Positions 53,816-62,655 of a DNA stretch of 64,000 bases are shown here, piece by piece. The notes below the pieces were generated by a model. It did not search any database. It was not told where the DNA came from and saw nothing but the letters and a program-made list of their open reading frames with translations. Numbering within the stretch: the first letter of the stretch is position 1; each line of letters begins with the position of its first letter. Position numbers and translations under genes: made by a program. Origin of the DNA: an uncultured Duncaniella sp. (GTDB lineage Bacteria; Bacteroidota; Bacteroidia; Bacteroidales; Muribaculaceae); assembly GCA_910584825.1 (NCBI GenBank), contig CAJUCI010000013.1:4502-68501 (forward strand). The letters are read 5' to 3'.

Positions 53816-55105
53816 ATGGTAACAGCTATCGTAATCTTCTTTATCCTCGGATACCTGTGCATAGCTCTGGAGAGCGTGCTGAAAATCAACAAGGCCGTGC
53901 CCGCGCTGCTCATGTGCGTGGTGTGCTGGACCCTCTATGCCGTAGGCGGCGGACCGGCCGACGGCGAGACCTCCGAGCGTCTGCTCCACCACCTCGGAGA
54001 GACCTGCGAAATCCTCTTCTTCCTTATGGGCGCAATGACCATCGTAGAGATTGTCGACGCCAACGGCGGATTCTACTTCGTGCAGGACGCCCTCGCCACC
54101 AAGAGCAAACGTGCCCTGCTGTGGCGCATCACATTCATGACATTCATCCTCTCGGCCATCCTTGACAACCTCACCACCAGCATCGTCATGGTGATGGTGC
54201 TACGCAAACTCGTGGCCGAGCCTAAGGACCGCATGCTCTACGGCGGCATGATTATCATCGCCGCCAACGCCGGCGGAGCCTTCTCGCCCATCGGCGACGT
54301 CACCACCATCATGCTGTGGATTAAGGGCATGATTACCACCGGCGGAGTCATCAGCCAGCTCCTGCTCCCCTCGCTCATAGCCGTAATCGTGTCGGCCCTC
54401 TGCGTTTGCCTCTACCTCAAGGGCGACCTCAAGGCCCCCGAGCGCAACGAGGCTCCCGGCGCGGCCAACAACCCCGACCGTCTGCTCATACTCTGCGTGG
54501 GCGTGGGCGGCCTCATCTTCGTGCCCATCTTCCGCATGCTCACCGGCCTCGCCCCCTTCATGGGCATACTCCTCGCCCTCGGCGTGCTGTGGCTCGTGAG
54601 CGAATACCGCTGCAACCGCAACGCACTCTTCTGCGAGTCAAGCCATCTCAAGGTCACCACACTGCTCTCGCGCATTGACATGGCCACCATCCTCTTCTTC
54701 CTCGGCATCCTCCTGGCCGTAGCCACACTGCAGGAGACAGGCGTGCTGACATCGTTCGGCGCATGGCTCAACGAGGCATCCGACGGCAACCACTATCTCG
54801 TCACCGGCATCATCGGCGTCGTGTCGTCAATCGTCGACAACGTGCCCCTCGTGGCCGGATGCATGGAGATGTATCCCATCGCGGCCACAGGCGACTTCGC
54901 CGTCGACGGACTCTTCTGGCAGCTCCTCGCCTACTGCGCCGGCGTGGGCGGCTCAATGCTCATCATCGGCTCGGCAGCAGGTGTCGTAGTGATGGGCCTC
55001 GAGAAAATCAGCTTCGGCTGGTATCTGCGCCGTTTCACATGGATAGCCTTCGTCGGCTACATCTCCGGCATCGCAGTCTATGCCCTCGAGACACTCTTCT
55101 TCTGA
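53816..55105 (+). CDS. nhaD: NhaD-type sodium/proton antiporter
   Basis: A 429-aa polytopic membrane protein of the ion-transporter (ArsB/NhaD) superfamily with about 11-12 hydrophobic segments. FILSAILDNLTTSIVMVMVLRKL and GAFSPIGDVTTIMLWIKG are the two conserved re-entrant motifs of NhaD proteins, and IGVVSSIVDNVPLVAGCMEMY is the matching second half. It would expel sodium in exchange for protons. The lipoprotein gene downstream starts 17 nt after its stop and may be co-transcribed. Confidence 0.9.
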   Translation: MVTAIVIFFILGYLCIALESVLKINKAVPALLMCVVCWTLYAVGGGPADGETSERLLHHLGETCEILFFLMGAMTIVEIVDANGGFYFVQDALATKSKRALLWRITFMTFILSAILDNLTTSIVMVMVLRKLVAEPKDRMLYGGMIIIAANAGGAFSPIGDVTTIMLWIKGMITTGGVISQLLLPSLIAVIVSALCVCLYLKGDLKAPERNEAPGAANNPDRLLILCVGVGGLIFVPIFRMLTGLAPFMGILLALGVLWLVSEYRCNRNALFCESSHLKVTTLLSRIDMATILFFLGILLAVATLQETGVLTSFGAWLNEASDGNHYLVTGIIGVVSSIVDNVPLVAGCMEMYPIAATGDFAVDGLFWQLLAYCAGVGGSMLIIGSAAGVVVMGLEKISFGWYLRRFTWIAFVGYISGIAVYALETLFF

Positions 55106-55122
55106 AAAAACCTCTAAGACCT

Positions 55123-55803
55123 ATGCACTACTGCGCCTTACTCCCGCTCCTGTCCCTCGGCTTTGCCGCCATCTTCGCCTCATGCTCAGGCGGACACAAC
55201 TACGTGCCCTTTGACGACGACGGCGGCCTGGGACGGGACGGAGCGTCAGGCCCGGAGACCACCACCTCTGACCTCGCTCTCTTCGAGCTGCGCGACAGGG
55301 TCAAGCGCGTCACCACCACGACATACTACAACGTCACCCCCGGCCCCGACTCAGTGGCCATCGACACACTCCCGGCCAACCGCCTCACCACCGTGGTCTA
55401 CTTCGACTCGCTCGGCCGCTACGTGCCCCGACGCGACGAACGTCTGCGCCGCGACGAGCAGGGACGCATCATCCGCTGGGAGGACCGCCGCCCCAACCTG
55501 CGCCGTCTGCACGGGGGCTATCTAAAGGACACCCTCACCTATCGCCACACCTCGCCCAACGTGGTGCAGACCTCGGGCATGGGCGACTATGCCGTGACTG
55601 TCTATGACGACAACCACCGCATCGTGGGCCAGTACACCGACCCGCTGGTCGACGGCGAGCACACCGCAGTGTTCAACATCTACCGCGACGGAGACCAACG
55701 AGGCAACTGGACCGAACGCCTAAGCGTCTGGACCACCCAGACACCCGGCGCACGCCCCCACATCTCCTACTCCCTCGACCGCCGGGAAATCGTTTATTAT
55801 TGA
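55123..55803 (+). CDS. Hypothetical lipoprotein
   Basis: A 226-aa protein with a signal peptide and lipobox IFASC (Cys21). After an acidic linker (FDDDGGLGRD) the body has repeated short strands with charged turns (VVYFDSLGRYVPRRDE, DEQGRIIRWEDRR, VTVYDDNHRIVGQ), resembling YD/RHS-like sheet repeats. No family is recognised with confidence. The ATG 55123 begins the signal peptide; the open frame runs further upstream inside nhaD but without a signal sequence. A large hairpin of the GACA-unit family follows. Confidence 0.7.
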   Translation: MHYCALLPLLSLGFAAIFASCSGGHNYVPFDDDGGLGRDGASGPETTTSDLALFELRDRVKRVTTTTYYNVTPGPDSVAIDTLPANRLTTVVYFDSLGRYVPRRDERLRRDEQGRIIRWEDRRPNLRRLHGGYLKDTLTYRHTSPNVVQTSGMGDYAVTVYDDNHRIVGQYTDPLVDGEHTAVFNIYRDGDQRGNWTERLSVWTTQTPGARPHISYSLDRREIVYY

Positions 55804-55813
55804 TCCCGTCAGA

Positions 55814-55948
55814 CGTTAGAAAGGGACATAAGGACAAAAGAGACAAAAGCGACATAAGAATTATTATTTAAGCCCGAAATAGTAAGGCAGAATAATAATT
55901 AACCTTATGTCGCTTTTGTCTCTTTTGTCCTTATGTCCCCTTCTAACG
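55814..55948. repeat. Long hairpin, GACA-unit family, copy C
   Basis: 45-bp arms (55814-55858 and 55904-55948) pair with one mismatch. Each arm has four GACA(T/A)AA units in tandem at 8-9 bp spacing. The 45-nt loop can pair further (AATTATTATT 55859-55868 with AATAATAATT 55891-55900). An AT-rich tail of the TAAACTTTAAACT type follows at 55961-55985. The rest of the gap up to 56228 holds a G-tract and AT-rich promoter DNA. Confidence 0.9.
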
Positions 55949-56108
55949 GAATCTATTATCTAAACTTTAAACTTTCTAAACTCCAAGAAGCCCCCCTTAT
56001 TGTATTTTAGCCGAATCTTTCGTGCATGAAACGTTCGGGGTGCGGGCGGAGATTTTCGGCCAAAACTGACCAATATCCTTGCAAATATTGGTCAATTTGT
56101 CGCAAAAT

Positions 56109-56143
56109 GGGGGGGGGTAATTTTTATATTTAAAATATATTTG
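56109..56143 (+). promoter_or_regulatory. G9 tract and -7 box upstream of the first LruC-type gene
   Basis: Nine consecutive G (56109-56117) followed by TAATTTTTAT, then TATATTTG (56136-56143), which fits TAnnTTTG; TTACTTTG at 56145-56152 is a second candidate. The same G-tract plus TAATTTTTAT block occurs before the paralogue at 63007-63022. Confidence 0.5.
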
Positions 56144-56228
56144 GTTACTTTGTGTCAAATTTTCAATACAGGTAGTAACTACACCTGGCCTATTTTTTTG
56201 AGATTATATCATATATTAACCTTAAGAC

Positions 56229-58535
56229 ATGAGATTTACTCATTTTCTTGCCATATCGTTATGTGGCATTGCAAACGTCGCCTGTCAGATGGACGAGATT
56301 GAAGTACCCCGCGAGGAACTCTTCACACGCGCGTTCATCAAAGAATTTGGCATCCCCGACCCTGACCAAGACTGGAATGTGGCCACCCGCGTCACAGCCA
56401 ATGTAGACCCCGCACTCGTGCGCGGAGCCGAGACAATCTGCGTATATGACTGCATGCCCGGCGGCCCCGACTGCCAGCTCGCCGCCCGCTTCTCCGCCTC
56501 AACCACCTCATTCGACTTCGACTTCGCCAAAGGCAACACCCGCGCCTATATCCAGGCCACCGACGCCAAAGGCACAGTAGTCGCATCAGGCTACTACCCC
56601 ATTGAGAACGGTGTTCTCAAAGTCGCCAACCGCACCTCCCGCGCCGGCGAGACAACAGCTTGTACCATCAAAGCGAAAGACATATCCACGTATGATGAAA
56701 TCACATCGGGTTTCTCTTCTGATATAAATAAGAGATTCTCAATATACGGCATGTATGACTCCTCGAAAGGCAGTGATTGGGTATGTTGGGGCACGCCTGA
56801 AGCTGGACACCTTGATTTCAGAAATAACAAAAACACTGATGTACAAAACTGCTATTTAGGTCCGACGTTCTCAGCAATTGACGATGGCCGCACTGTAGCT
56901 GACCTTTCTAAAATTGTCGGCCCAAATGGTGTTTTCCATGAAGGAGCTGACAAAACTACGGGCCAATGTAATCTTGAAAGATATGCAGAAAAACTGAACC
57001 CTGCTGCAGGTGTCACATACAAGCCTGCAGTTGACGGCACGAAAATTTCTATCGAATATATCTACGGCTCGGCATGTTTTAATAACTCTCTCGGATACTT
57101 CTATTATAAAGAGGGTGCATCCAACGATGAAATTCTCAAATCACCGATGTTCCTAATGGCTTTTGATGCCTCCCCGTGGAATAATACAAAACGTTCATTT
57201 AACAAAGAAGATTACTTTGACTTCTCTGAAATGAACGGAACCGACACTGAAGGCACTAAAGGCAATTGGGATTTAGCCTATTGGATTAACCGAGCAGGAA
57301 TGCTACCCGCTAATGACATTGAGATGTATCAGAATGAAGGTACTACAAGATATAAACCGTCTACATACAATCTTGTATATTATCCGATGGGTGAAGATGG
57401 CAAACCTAAGGTTGACGAAGGTCGATACGAGTTCCCCGCCGATGTCCGCATTGGATTCTTCATTATTTGCCAAGGATATCCTAAAATGATTAGTAAGGGT
57501 TCAAAATATGGCCAAGAATATAAAGTTGGCAAAGAGGATTTTCGCTTTTCAATACCCGCTCTTAACAGGGAGCTTGGCAACTCTTTCAAACAAAATCATC
57601 TAAGTGGTAAATACCTTCACAATGACAATAGATTTACCGATGCAGACAACCCAATGTGGTTTGTGACATACAATTGGAATCAAGAGGTTGTCATGGGTGT
57701 GGAAGATGGCACGTACGACAACTGTGACCACGACATGAATGATATTCTATTCTTCGTTCACGGTGTAGAACCGCCTCCCACCGAAGACCTCGGCGAAGAC
57801 CCCGTACCTGAGTCATGGATTGTGGCTTGCGAGGACCTTGGTAGCTTCCATGACTTCGACTTCAACGATGTGGTCTTCGGACTGTCATACTTCGCGACCG
57901 ATAAAAATGAAGACCGTTGCCTCAAAGTCAAAGCTCTTGCTGCCGGTGGTACACTGCCCGTACAGCTAATGTGGACTGCCCCGAATGGCAAGCAGCACGA
58001 CCTGGGCGCAGAAAACGGATATCCCCGCTGGAATAATTGGTTTGGTGTTAGTAACGAGAATCAGGTAGTCAACTGCAATCACAATCGTGACTACCGGTTC
58101 GATGGTGCTACAGTCACTATTGACCTCAAGGAGTTCCCCGACTATTCCATTTCGCCGAACAGCTATCTCAACGAAGGCGAGAAATATCCGATGGGAGGTT
58201 TCAGCATAGGAGTCTACGAAGATGGAGGCTATAAGTTCACCCGTGAGGTAAAACCCCTCGGCCAATACCAAGAGGGCGATGAGACTTGGTCAAAGACCCC
58301 CCAGATGATATTGCTTCATCGCACATGGAGATGGCCCATCGAGAATAAGCCTATCTTTGATGCCTACAGCGGTGGTGCAGTCACCGGCTCGGACAAATAC
58401 GTTAAACAAGCCGGATTCCGAGACTGGATTAAAGACAAATACAACATCGAATGGACATCTCTCCCGAGCGATACCGAAGTGGTGGTCGAACACAACTGGA
58501 ATGGTGAGAAATTCACCTCCGGCAGCAAGCAGTAA
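56229..58535 (+). CDS. LruC/DUF4842-type surface lipoprotein, first copy
   Basis: A 768-aa protein with signal peptide and lipobox NVAC (Cys19). An N-terminal module (about 30-140: FIKEFGIPDPDQDWNVAT) is shared with the gene at 63108. The C-terminal part contains DLGSFHDFDFNDVVFGLSY (about 535-555), the calcium-binding-like DFDFND motif of LruC/DUF4842 proteins, and a similar NCDHDMNDILFFVHG before it. Residues 145-510 are encoded by clearly AT-richer DNA than the flanks, beginning just after NRTSRAGE. Probably a surface or adhesin-like protein; function unknown. Confidence 0.75.
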   Translation: MRFTHFLAISLCGIANVACQMDEIEVPREELFTRAFIKEFGIPDPDQDWNVATRVTANVDPALVRGAETICVYDCMPGGPDCQLAARFSASTTSFDFDFAKGNTRAYIQATDAKGTVVASGYYPIENGVLKVANRTSRAGETTACTIKAKDISTYDEITSGFSSDINKRFSIYGMYDSSKGSDWVCWGTPEAGHLDFRNNKNTDVQNCYLGPTFSAIDDGRTVADLSKIVGPNGVFHEGADKTTGQCNLERYAEKLNPAAGVTYKPAVDGTKISIEYIYGSACFNNSLGYFYYKEGASNDEILKSPMFLMAFDASPWNNTKRSFNKEDYFDFSEMNGTDTEGTKGNWDLAYWINRAGMLPANDIEMYQNEGTTRYKPSTYNLVYYPMGEDGKPKVDEGRYEFPADVRIGFFIICQGYPKMISKGSKYGQEYKVGKEDFRFSIPALNRELGNSFKQNHLSGKYLHNDNRFTDADNPMWFVTYNWNQEVVMGVEDGTYDNCDHDMNDILFFVHGVEPPPTEDLGEDPVPESWIVACEDLGSFHDFDFNDVVFGLSYFATDKNEDRCLKVKALAAGGTLPVQLMWTAPNGKQHDLGAENGYPRWNNWFGVSNENQVVNCNHNRDYRFDGATVTIDLKEFPDYSISPNSYLNEGEKYPMGGFSIGVYEDGGYKFTREVKPLGQYQEGDETWSKTPQMILLHRTWRWPIENKPIFDAYSGGAVTGSDKYVKQAGFRDWIKDKYNIEWTSLPSDTEVVVEHNWNGEKFTSGSKQ

Positions 58536-58626
58536 CCCCACCCTCCCTCTCTCCTCAACAGCAATCATACGATTGAATGACATTTGCATAGGTTAATTAT
58601 AGATAGTAGTGATGATAGTAGCAAAT

Positions 58627-58662
58627 CCCCTGTCGGCCTCACGGCCAACAGGGGTATTTTTT
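58627..58662 (+). terminator. Terminator after the first LruC-type gene
   Basis: CCCCTGT(C)GGCC pairs with GGCC(A)ACAGGGG around TCAC (58627-58654), followed by TATTTTTTG. Confidence 0.85.
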
Positions 58663-58711
58663 GCACAAGTGCAAAGGCGGACACGCGAACTGAAAACCGC
58701 GAAGCGGTGAG

Positions 58712-58966
58712 GCAATAGTAGCCCCACCACGAGCGGGAACGGATGATTGCCCGCAGGGCAAAATCATCCGTCCCGCGAGGCGTGGGGTTAGAGGACAATT
58801 ACCAGGCATGGGCGTCGAAGACGTCCTTAAAATACCACGTTAGGGCGGCTATGGGACATCTTCGATGCCCTATCCATCACGCGTATGTCTACCCCACGCC
58901 TCGCGATGCGGGAACGTTTGCCCTGCGGGCCGTTCCCGCATTCGCTCGTGGTGGGGCTACTATTGC
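58712..58966. repeat. Large inverted repeat with nested hairpins
   Basis: Arms of about 76 nt (58712-58787 and 58892-58966) are roughly 80% identical in inverted orientation; both carry GCAATAGTAGCCCCACCACG at the outer end. Inside each arm is its own stem around a shared GCCCGCAGGGC core. The left stem uses GGATGATT/AATCATCC, the right GCGGGAACG/CGTTCCCGC, so the sequences differ but pairing is kept. The stretch 58536-59466 contains this element, REP-like palindromes and hairpin D; no gene is convincing there. Confidence 0.75.
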
Positions 58967-59093
58967 ATCGCCGCGTCGCGGCTCTCAGGCACGATATATT
59001 AACGAACCCGGTGCGGTTTTCAGGCACGATATTAGCAACCCGGCAAGAGCTACTAAGGGAGGAGCGACGGTGCGTGACTACACGGGCGCAGCT

Positions 59094-59123
59094 GTAGGAG
59101 CGACGGCTTTAGCCGTCGATATG
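59094..59123 (+). repeat. REP-like palindrome, forward copy
   Basis: A 30-bp unit with a GTAG head, then GAGCGACGGC, TTTA-type loop, GCCGTCG and tail ATATG. An exact inverted copy is at 59202-59231, so the two form a BIME-like pair. GTAG-headed palindromes are the hallmark of REP elements moved by RAYT transposases. Confidence 0.75.
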
Positions 59124-59201
59124 GAGCGAATGAACTAACTGAATGCCCGTGAATAGAAACATCGGCCACAAGTTTGTGAATTAAAGATAGATATGTCGCT
59201 T

Positions 59202-59231
59202 CATATCGACGGCTAAAGCCGTCGCTCCTAC
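59202..59231 (-). repeat. REP-like palindrome, inverted copy
   Basis: Exact reverse complement of 59094-59123. Fragments of the head (GTCGCTCCTAC) recur at 59261-59271, and a GGAGCGACGG fragment lies at 59061-59070, suggesting further decayed copies. Confidence 0.75.
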
Positions 59232-59289
59232 CCCGTCGTTCCTTGCTGTCCTACCACGCTGTCGCTCCTACCCGTGCCGCACAGGCATG

Positions 59290-59362
59290 CCAAAAGGGAC
59301 ATAAGAGGCGGCGCGGTGATAGCTACATGCTATCGGCCAAAGGCCTCTTATGTCCCTTTTGG
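59290..59362. repeat. Hairpin, GACA-unit family, copy D
   Basis: Perfect 20-bp arms (59290-59309 and 59343-59362) containing one GGGACATAAG unit, with a 33-nt loop that holds an inner GATAGC/GCTATC stem. An AT-rich tail of the CTAAACTTTAAACTCC type follows at 59404-59430, as after copy C. It lies beyond the 3' end of gpmI. Confidence 0.85.
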
Positions 59363-59466
59363 GCTTGTATGGGCTTATGCAGCCCTACATTACGTAAGTA
59401 TTATCTTAACTTTCTAAACTTTAAACTCCTTAAACTCTAAGAATAGACTTTAGACTCCTTAAACTT

Positions 59467-60981
59467 TTAAGAAATCAACGCCTTGCCGGTCATCTCGGCG
59501 GGCTGGGGAAGACCCATAATCTTGAGGATGGTCGGAGCCACGTCGGCCAGGCGGCCGTCAGCCACGCGAGCATCCTTGCGCTCAGTCACATAGATGCAGG
59601 GCACAGGGTTGAGCGAGTGGGCAGTGTTGGGGGTGCCGTCAGCGTTGATGGCATTGTCAGCGTTGCCGTGGTCAGCAATGATAATCACCTCATAACCGGC
59701 AGCCTTCGCAGCCTCCACGGTGTCCTTCACGCACTCATCTACAGCCTTGACAGCCTTGCAGATAGCTTCATACACGCCGGTGTGGCCCACCATATCGCCG
59801 TTGGCATAGTTGACCACGATAAAGTCAAACTTCTCCTCCTTGATGGCCTCAACGAGCTTGTCCTTAACCTCATAGGCACTCATCTCAGGCTTGAGGTCAT
59901 AGGTAGCAACCTTGGGCGAAGCCACAAGTATGCGCTCCTCGCCCTCGTAGGGAGCCTCGCGGCCACCGTTGAAGAAGAATGTCACGTGGGCATACTTCTC
60001 GGTCTCGGCGATGTGCAGCTGCTTCTGACCCTCGTTGGAAAGATACTCGCCCAGGGTGTTCTCCACATTCTCCTTGGGGAAGAGGATATGCACGCCGGTA
60101 AACGAAGCGTCATAGGGGGTCATGCAGTAATACTGCAGGCCGGGTATCACCTTCATGTCGGCCTCGGGGATGTCATGCTGGGTGAGGGCGATGGTCAGCT
60201 CCTTGGCGCGGTCGTTGCGGTAGTTGAAGAAGATTACGGCATCGCCCTCCTTGATGGTGCCGTCGACAGTGGAATTGTTGATAGGCTTGATGAACTCGTC
60301 GGTCACGCCGTCGGCATAGCTCTCCTCCACGGCCTCGGCCATGTCGGCACACTGCTTGCCCTCGCCCTTCACGAGCAGGTCATAGGCCACCTTGACGCGC
60401 TCCCAACGCTTGTCGCGGTCCATGGCATAGTAGCGGCCGATGATTGAAGCCACAGTGCCCGCGCTCTTGGCGCAGTGGGCCTGCAGAGCCTCGATGAAGC
60501 CCTTGCCGCTGCGGGGGTCGGTGTCGCGGCCGTCCATGAAGCAGTGGATGTAGACCTTCTCAAGGCCATACTCCTTGGCTATGTCGCAGAGGGCATAGAG
60601 ATGGTCGAGCGACGAGTGCACGCCGCCGTCGCTGGTAAGACCCATGAAGTGGATGGCCTTGCCGTTGTCGCGGGCATATGAGAATGCGCTGACGATTTCG
60701 GGGTTGTTGAGTATCGACTTGTCGGCACACGCCTTATTGATTTTAACGAGGTCCTGATACACCACTCGTCCGGCACCGATATTGAGGTGGCCCACCTCCG
60801 AGTTGCCCATCTGGCCGTCGGGCAGACCCACGTTCTCGCCCGAAGCCTGGAGCTGGCTGTGGGGATAGGTGTTCACGAGATAGTCCCAATAGGGGGTCGG
60901 GGTCGAAGAGATGGCGTCACTCTTGGAGTGGTTGCCGATGCCCCAGCCGTCAAGAATCATTAACAATGCTTTCTTTGCCAT
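59467..60981 (-). CDS. gpmI: 2,3-bisphosphoglycerate-independent phosphoglycerate mutase
   Basis: A 504-aa two-manganese enzyme interconverting 3- and 2-phosphoglycerate in glycolysis. ALLMILDGWGIGNHSKSDAI has the metal-binding Asp; GQMGNSEVGHLNIGAGRV has the catalytic serine. HFMGLTSDGGVHSSLDHL, FMDGRDTDPRSG and IIADHGNADN are all conserved. The ATG 60981 (MAKKALLMI) is chosen: the open frame continues upstream through a consensus promoter and hairpin E, which cannot be coding. Monocistronic. Confidence 0.95.
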   Translation of the reverse strand: MAKKALLMILDGWGIGNHSKSDAISSTPTPYWDYLVNTYPHSQLQASGENVGLPDGQMGNSEVGHLNIGAGRVVYQDLVKINKACADKSILNNPEIVSAFSYARDNGKAIHFMGLTSDGGVHSSLDHLYALCDIAKEYGLEKVYIHCFMDGRDTDPRSGKGFIEALQAHCAKSAGTVASIIGRYYAMDRDKRWERVKVAYDLLVKGEGKQCADMAEAVEESYADGVTDEFIKPINNSTVDGTIKEGDAVIFFNYRNDRAKELTIALTQHDIPEADMKVIPGLQYYCMTPYDASFTGVHILFPKENVENTLGEYLSNEGQKQLHIAETEKYAHVTFFFNGGREAPYEGEERILVASPKVATYDLKPEMSAYEVKDKLVEAIKEEKFDFIVVNYANGDMVGHTGVYEAICKAVKAVDECVKDTVEAAKAAGYEVIIIADHGNADNAINADGTPNTAHSLNPVPCIYVTERKDARVADGRLADVAPTILKIMGLPQPAEMTGKALIS

Positions 60982-61019
60982 AATATTATGTACACTTATT
61001 GAAATGTTGATTTTGAGTG

Positions 61020-61050
61020 CAAAAGTACGAATTAATAATAGATTTGACAA
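61020..61050 (-). promoter_or_regulatory. Promoter of gpmI
   Basis: On the minus strand TTG (61050-61048), 20 bp, TACTTTTG (61027-61020). It predicts a leader of about 33 nt and confirms the downstream ATG as start. Confidence 0.7.
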
Positions 61051-61063
61051 GAAAAATAGATTC

Positions 61064-61216
61064 CGCAAGAAGGGGACATAAGGACATAAGTGACACAAGC
61101 AACATAAGTTTTTATATTATTCATAATCATTGATTATCACATTGAAATAATATACTACTTATAAAATATCTCTTATGTCGCTTGTGTCACTTATGTCCTT
61201 ATGTCCCCTTCTTGCG
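61064..61216. repeat. Long hairpin, GACA-unit family, copy E
   Basis: 45-bp arms (61064-61108 and 61172-61216) with a single mismatch. Each arm carries four units: GGGGACATAA, GGACATAA, GTGACACAA, GC(A/G)ACATAA. The 63-nt loop is AT-rich. It starts 4 nt past the stop of the ABC protein gene and ends 14 nt before the gpmI promoter. Confidence 0.9.
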
Positions 61217-61220
61217 ATAA

Positions 61221-62648
61221 CTATTCCTTAACGAGTGACATACGGCGCATGACGCATGATGGGAGCTCGTCGGGATAGTGGGTTACGAAGATGAGCGAGG
61301 CGGCGCGGGCCTCCATCATTGCGTCAATCACACGGCGCACCCGCTCCTTGTTGGTCGGGTCAAGCCCCTGAAACGGCTCGTCAAGCACCAGCATGGCCGG
61401 CTGTCGGGCAAAGGCGCGCGCAAGCAGCACCATGCGCTGCTCGCTCGACGAGAGCGTCGAAAACTCCCTGTCGGCCAGACTGCCGATGCCGAGACACTCC
61501 AGCCACGCCTCGGCTATGGCAGCCTCCTCAGCCGTGTGAGGGCGGAAACGCTCGAGCACCGGGCGCATACCCTCGATGACTATACCCCTCACCGGCAGAC
61601 GGCTGCGGAAATAGAGCTGCATCTCGGGGCACACATATCCTATATTGTTCTTGATGTCCCAAATCGACTCGCCCGAGCCGCGCTTGTGGTCAAAGATGAC
61701 TATATCGTTGGCATAGGCCTGCGGATTGTCGCCACACACCATACTGAGCAGCAGCGACTTGCCTGAGCCGTTGGGCCCCGTGAGCATCCAACGCTCGCCT
61801 CGGCGCACCTCCCAGTCCACCCCGCTGAACACGTCGCGGCCGCCATATCCCGCATGGCCGCCACGTATGCTGAACGCCACCTCATGCTCGGGCACATCTT
61901 CGGGCGCAGGGGGCAGCACCACGTCACCCTGTAGGAGCGACGGCTTCAGCCGTCGATATGAGTCGGCAGAACTATCGCCCACATCGTCCGCAAGCCCCTC
62001 AAACCTGCACTCATTGAGCCGCAGCACGGCATCCGTACCCTCGGGCACCTCGTCAGGGTCGCACAGCAGGAGTATTATATGCAGTCCGCGGTCGCGCAGG
62101 GCCGTGAGCGCGTCGCGCAGCTCGCCGCGCGAGCGGGCATCGAGACCTATAAATGGATTGTCAAGCACGAGTATCTCGGGCGCGGTGAGCAGAGCGTTGA
62201 TTATAAGCAGTTTGCGCAACTCGCCGCTCGACAGGTAGTTAATCTTCTTCTCCTCCGCCCCGCGCAGCGACAGGCGTTCGGCCATATCGCGCCACAAATC
62301 GGTATGCAGAGCCTCGCCGAAAATCTCGGCCACGGTGGGCACATACTCGTTTTCGCTCGACTCCAGGCGTTGGTCATAGCGCAACACATCCACGCCGGTA
62401 AACGAGTGTATGTCGGTAAAGGCCAGCACCTTGACGCGCATTCCCTCGCGGGCAAACCTCACGCGGTTGCCGAAACCGTAGCGTCCGCGCTCTATGACAT
62501 AGCCGAGCGTGGTCTTGCCCGCCCCGTTAGGGCCAACCACTGCCGTCAGTCCGGCGGGAATGCCCAGCCCCTGCGCCCCCTCGAGCGTCACCGGCCCGAA
62601 ACACAGCGTAGGGGAAAGAAATTCAATAATATAATCGTCACATTTCAT
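61221..62648 (-). CDS. Twin-ATPase ABC protein (ModF-like) with a REP-encoded linker
   Basis: A 475-aa cytoplasmic protein with two ABC ATPase domains. First domain: Walker A GPNGAGKTT (about 39-47), signature LSSGELRK, Walker B ILVLDNP. Second: Walker A GPNGSGKS (about 291), LSSSEQRM, Walker B MLVLDEP followed by FQGLDPTNKERVRR. No membrane segments. Architecture resembles ModF/PhrA-type proteins; substrate unknown. Residues of about 230-240 (SYRRLKPSLLQ) in the linker are encoded by a REP-like element at 61931-61960 read in frame. The start ATG is at 62648, close behind a -7 box. Confidence 0.85.
   Translation of the reverse strand: MKCDDYIIEFLSPTLCFGPVTLEGAQGLGIPAGLTAVVGPNGAGKTTLGYVIERGRYGFGNRVRFAREGMRVKVLAFTDIHSFTGVDVLRYDQRLESSENEYVPTVAEIFGEALHTDLWRDMAERLSLRGAEEKKINYLSSGELRKLLIINALLTAPEILVLDNPFIGLDARSRGELRDALTALRDRGLHIILLLCDPDEVPEGTDAVLRLNECRFEGLADDVGDSSADSYRRLKPSLLQGDVVLPPAPEDVPEHEVAFSIRGGHAGYGGRDVFSGVDWEVRRGERWMLTGPNGSGKSLLLSMVCGDNPQAYANDIVIFDHKRGSGESIWDIKNNIGYVCPEMQLYFRSRLPVRGIVIEGMRPVLERFRPHTAEEAAIAEAWLECLGIGSLADREFSTLSSSEQRMVLLARAFARQPAMLVLDEPFQGLDPTNKERVRRVIDAMMEARAASLIFVTHYPDELPSCVMRRMSLVKE
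61931..61960 (+). repeat. REP-like palindrome inside the ABC gene
   Basis: 29 of 30 bases match the unit at 59094-59123 (one T-to-C change in the loop). It lies antisense in the coding sequence, is exactly 30 bp, and keeps the frame. Confidence 0.85.
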
Positions 62649-62655
62649 ATGCGTG

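Noticed and set aside
58743..59138. A 131-codon frame across the repeat-rich intergenic region
   Set aside because: It runs through the large inverted repeat and a REP-like palindrome and has no recognisable domain.
59617..60447. A 276-codon plus-strand frame opposite gpmI
   Set aside because: Antisense to a well conserved glycolytic enzyme; its Val/Leu/His-rich composition is typical of an antisense shadow.
60982..61098. Upstream extension of gpmI
   Set aside because: It passes through a consensus promoter and one arm of hairpin E; homologues start at MAKKALLMILDGWG.
61064..61216. CRISPR-like or tandem-repeat array
   Set aside because: Units are only 8-9 bp without spacers and form the two arms of a hairpin.
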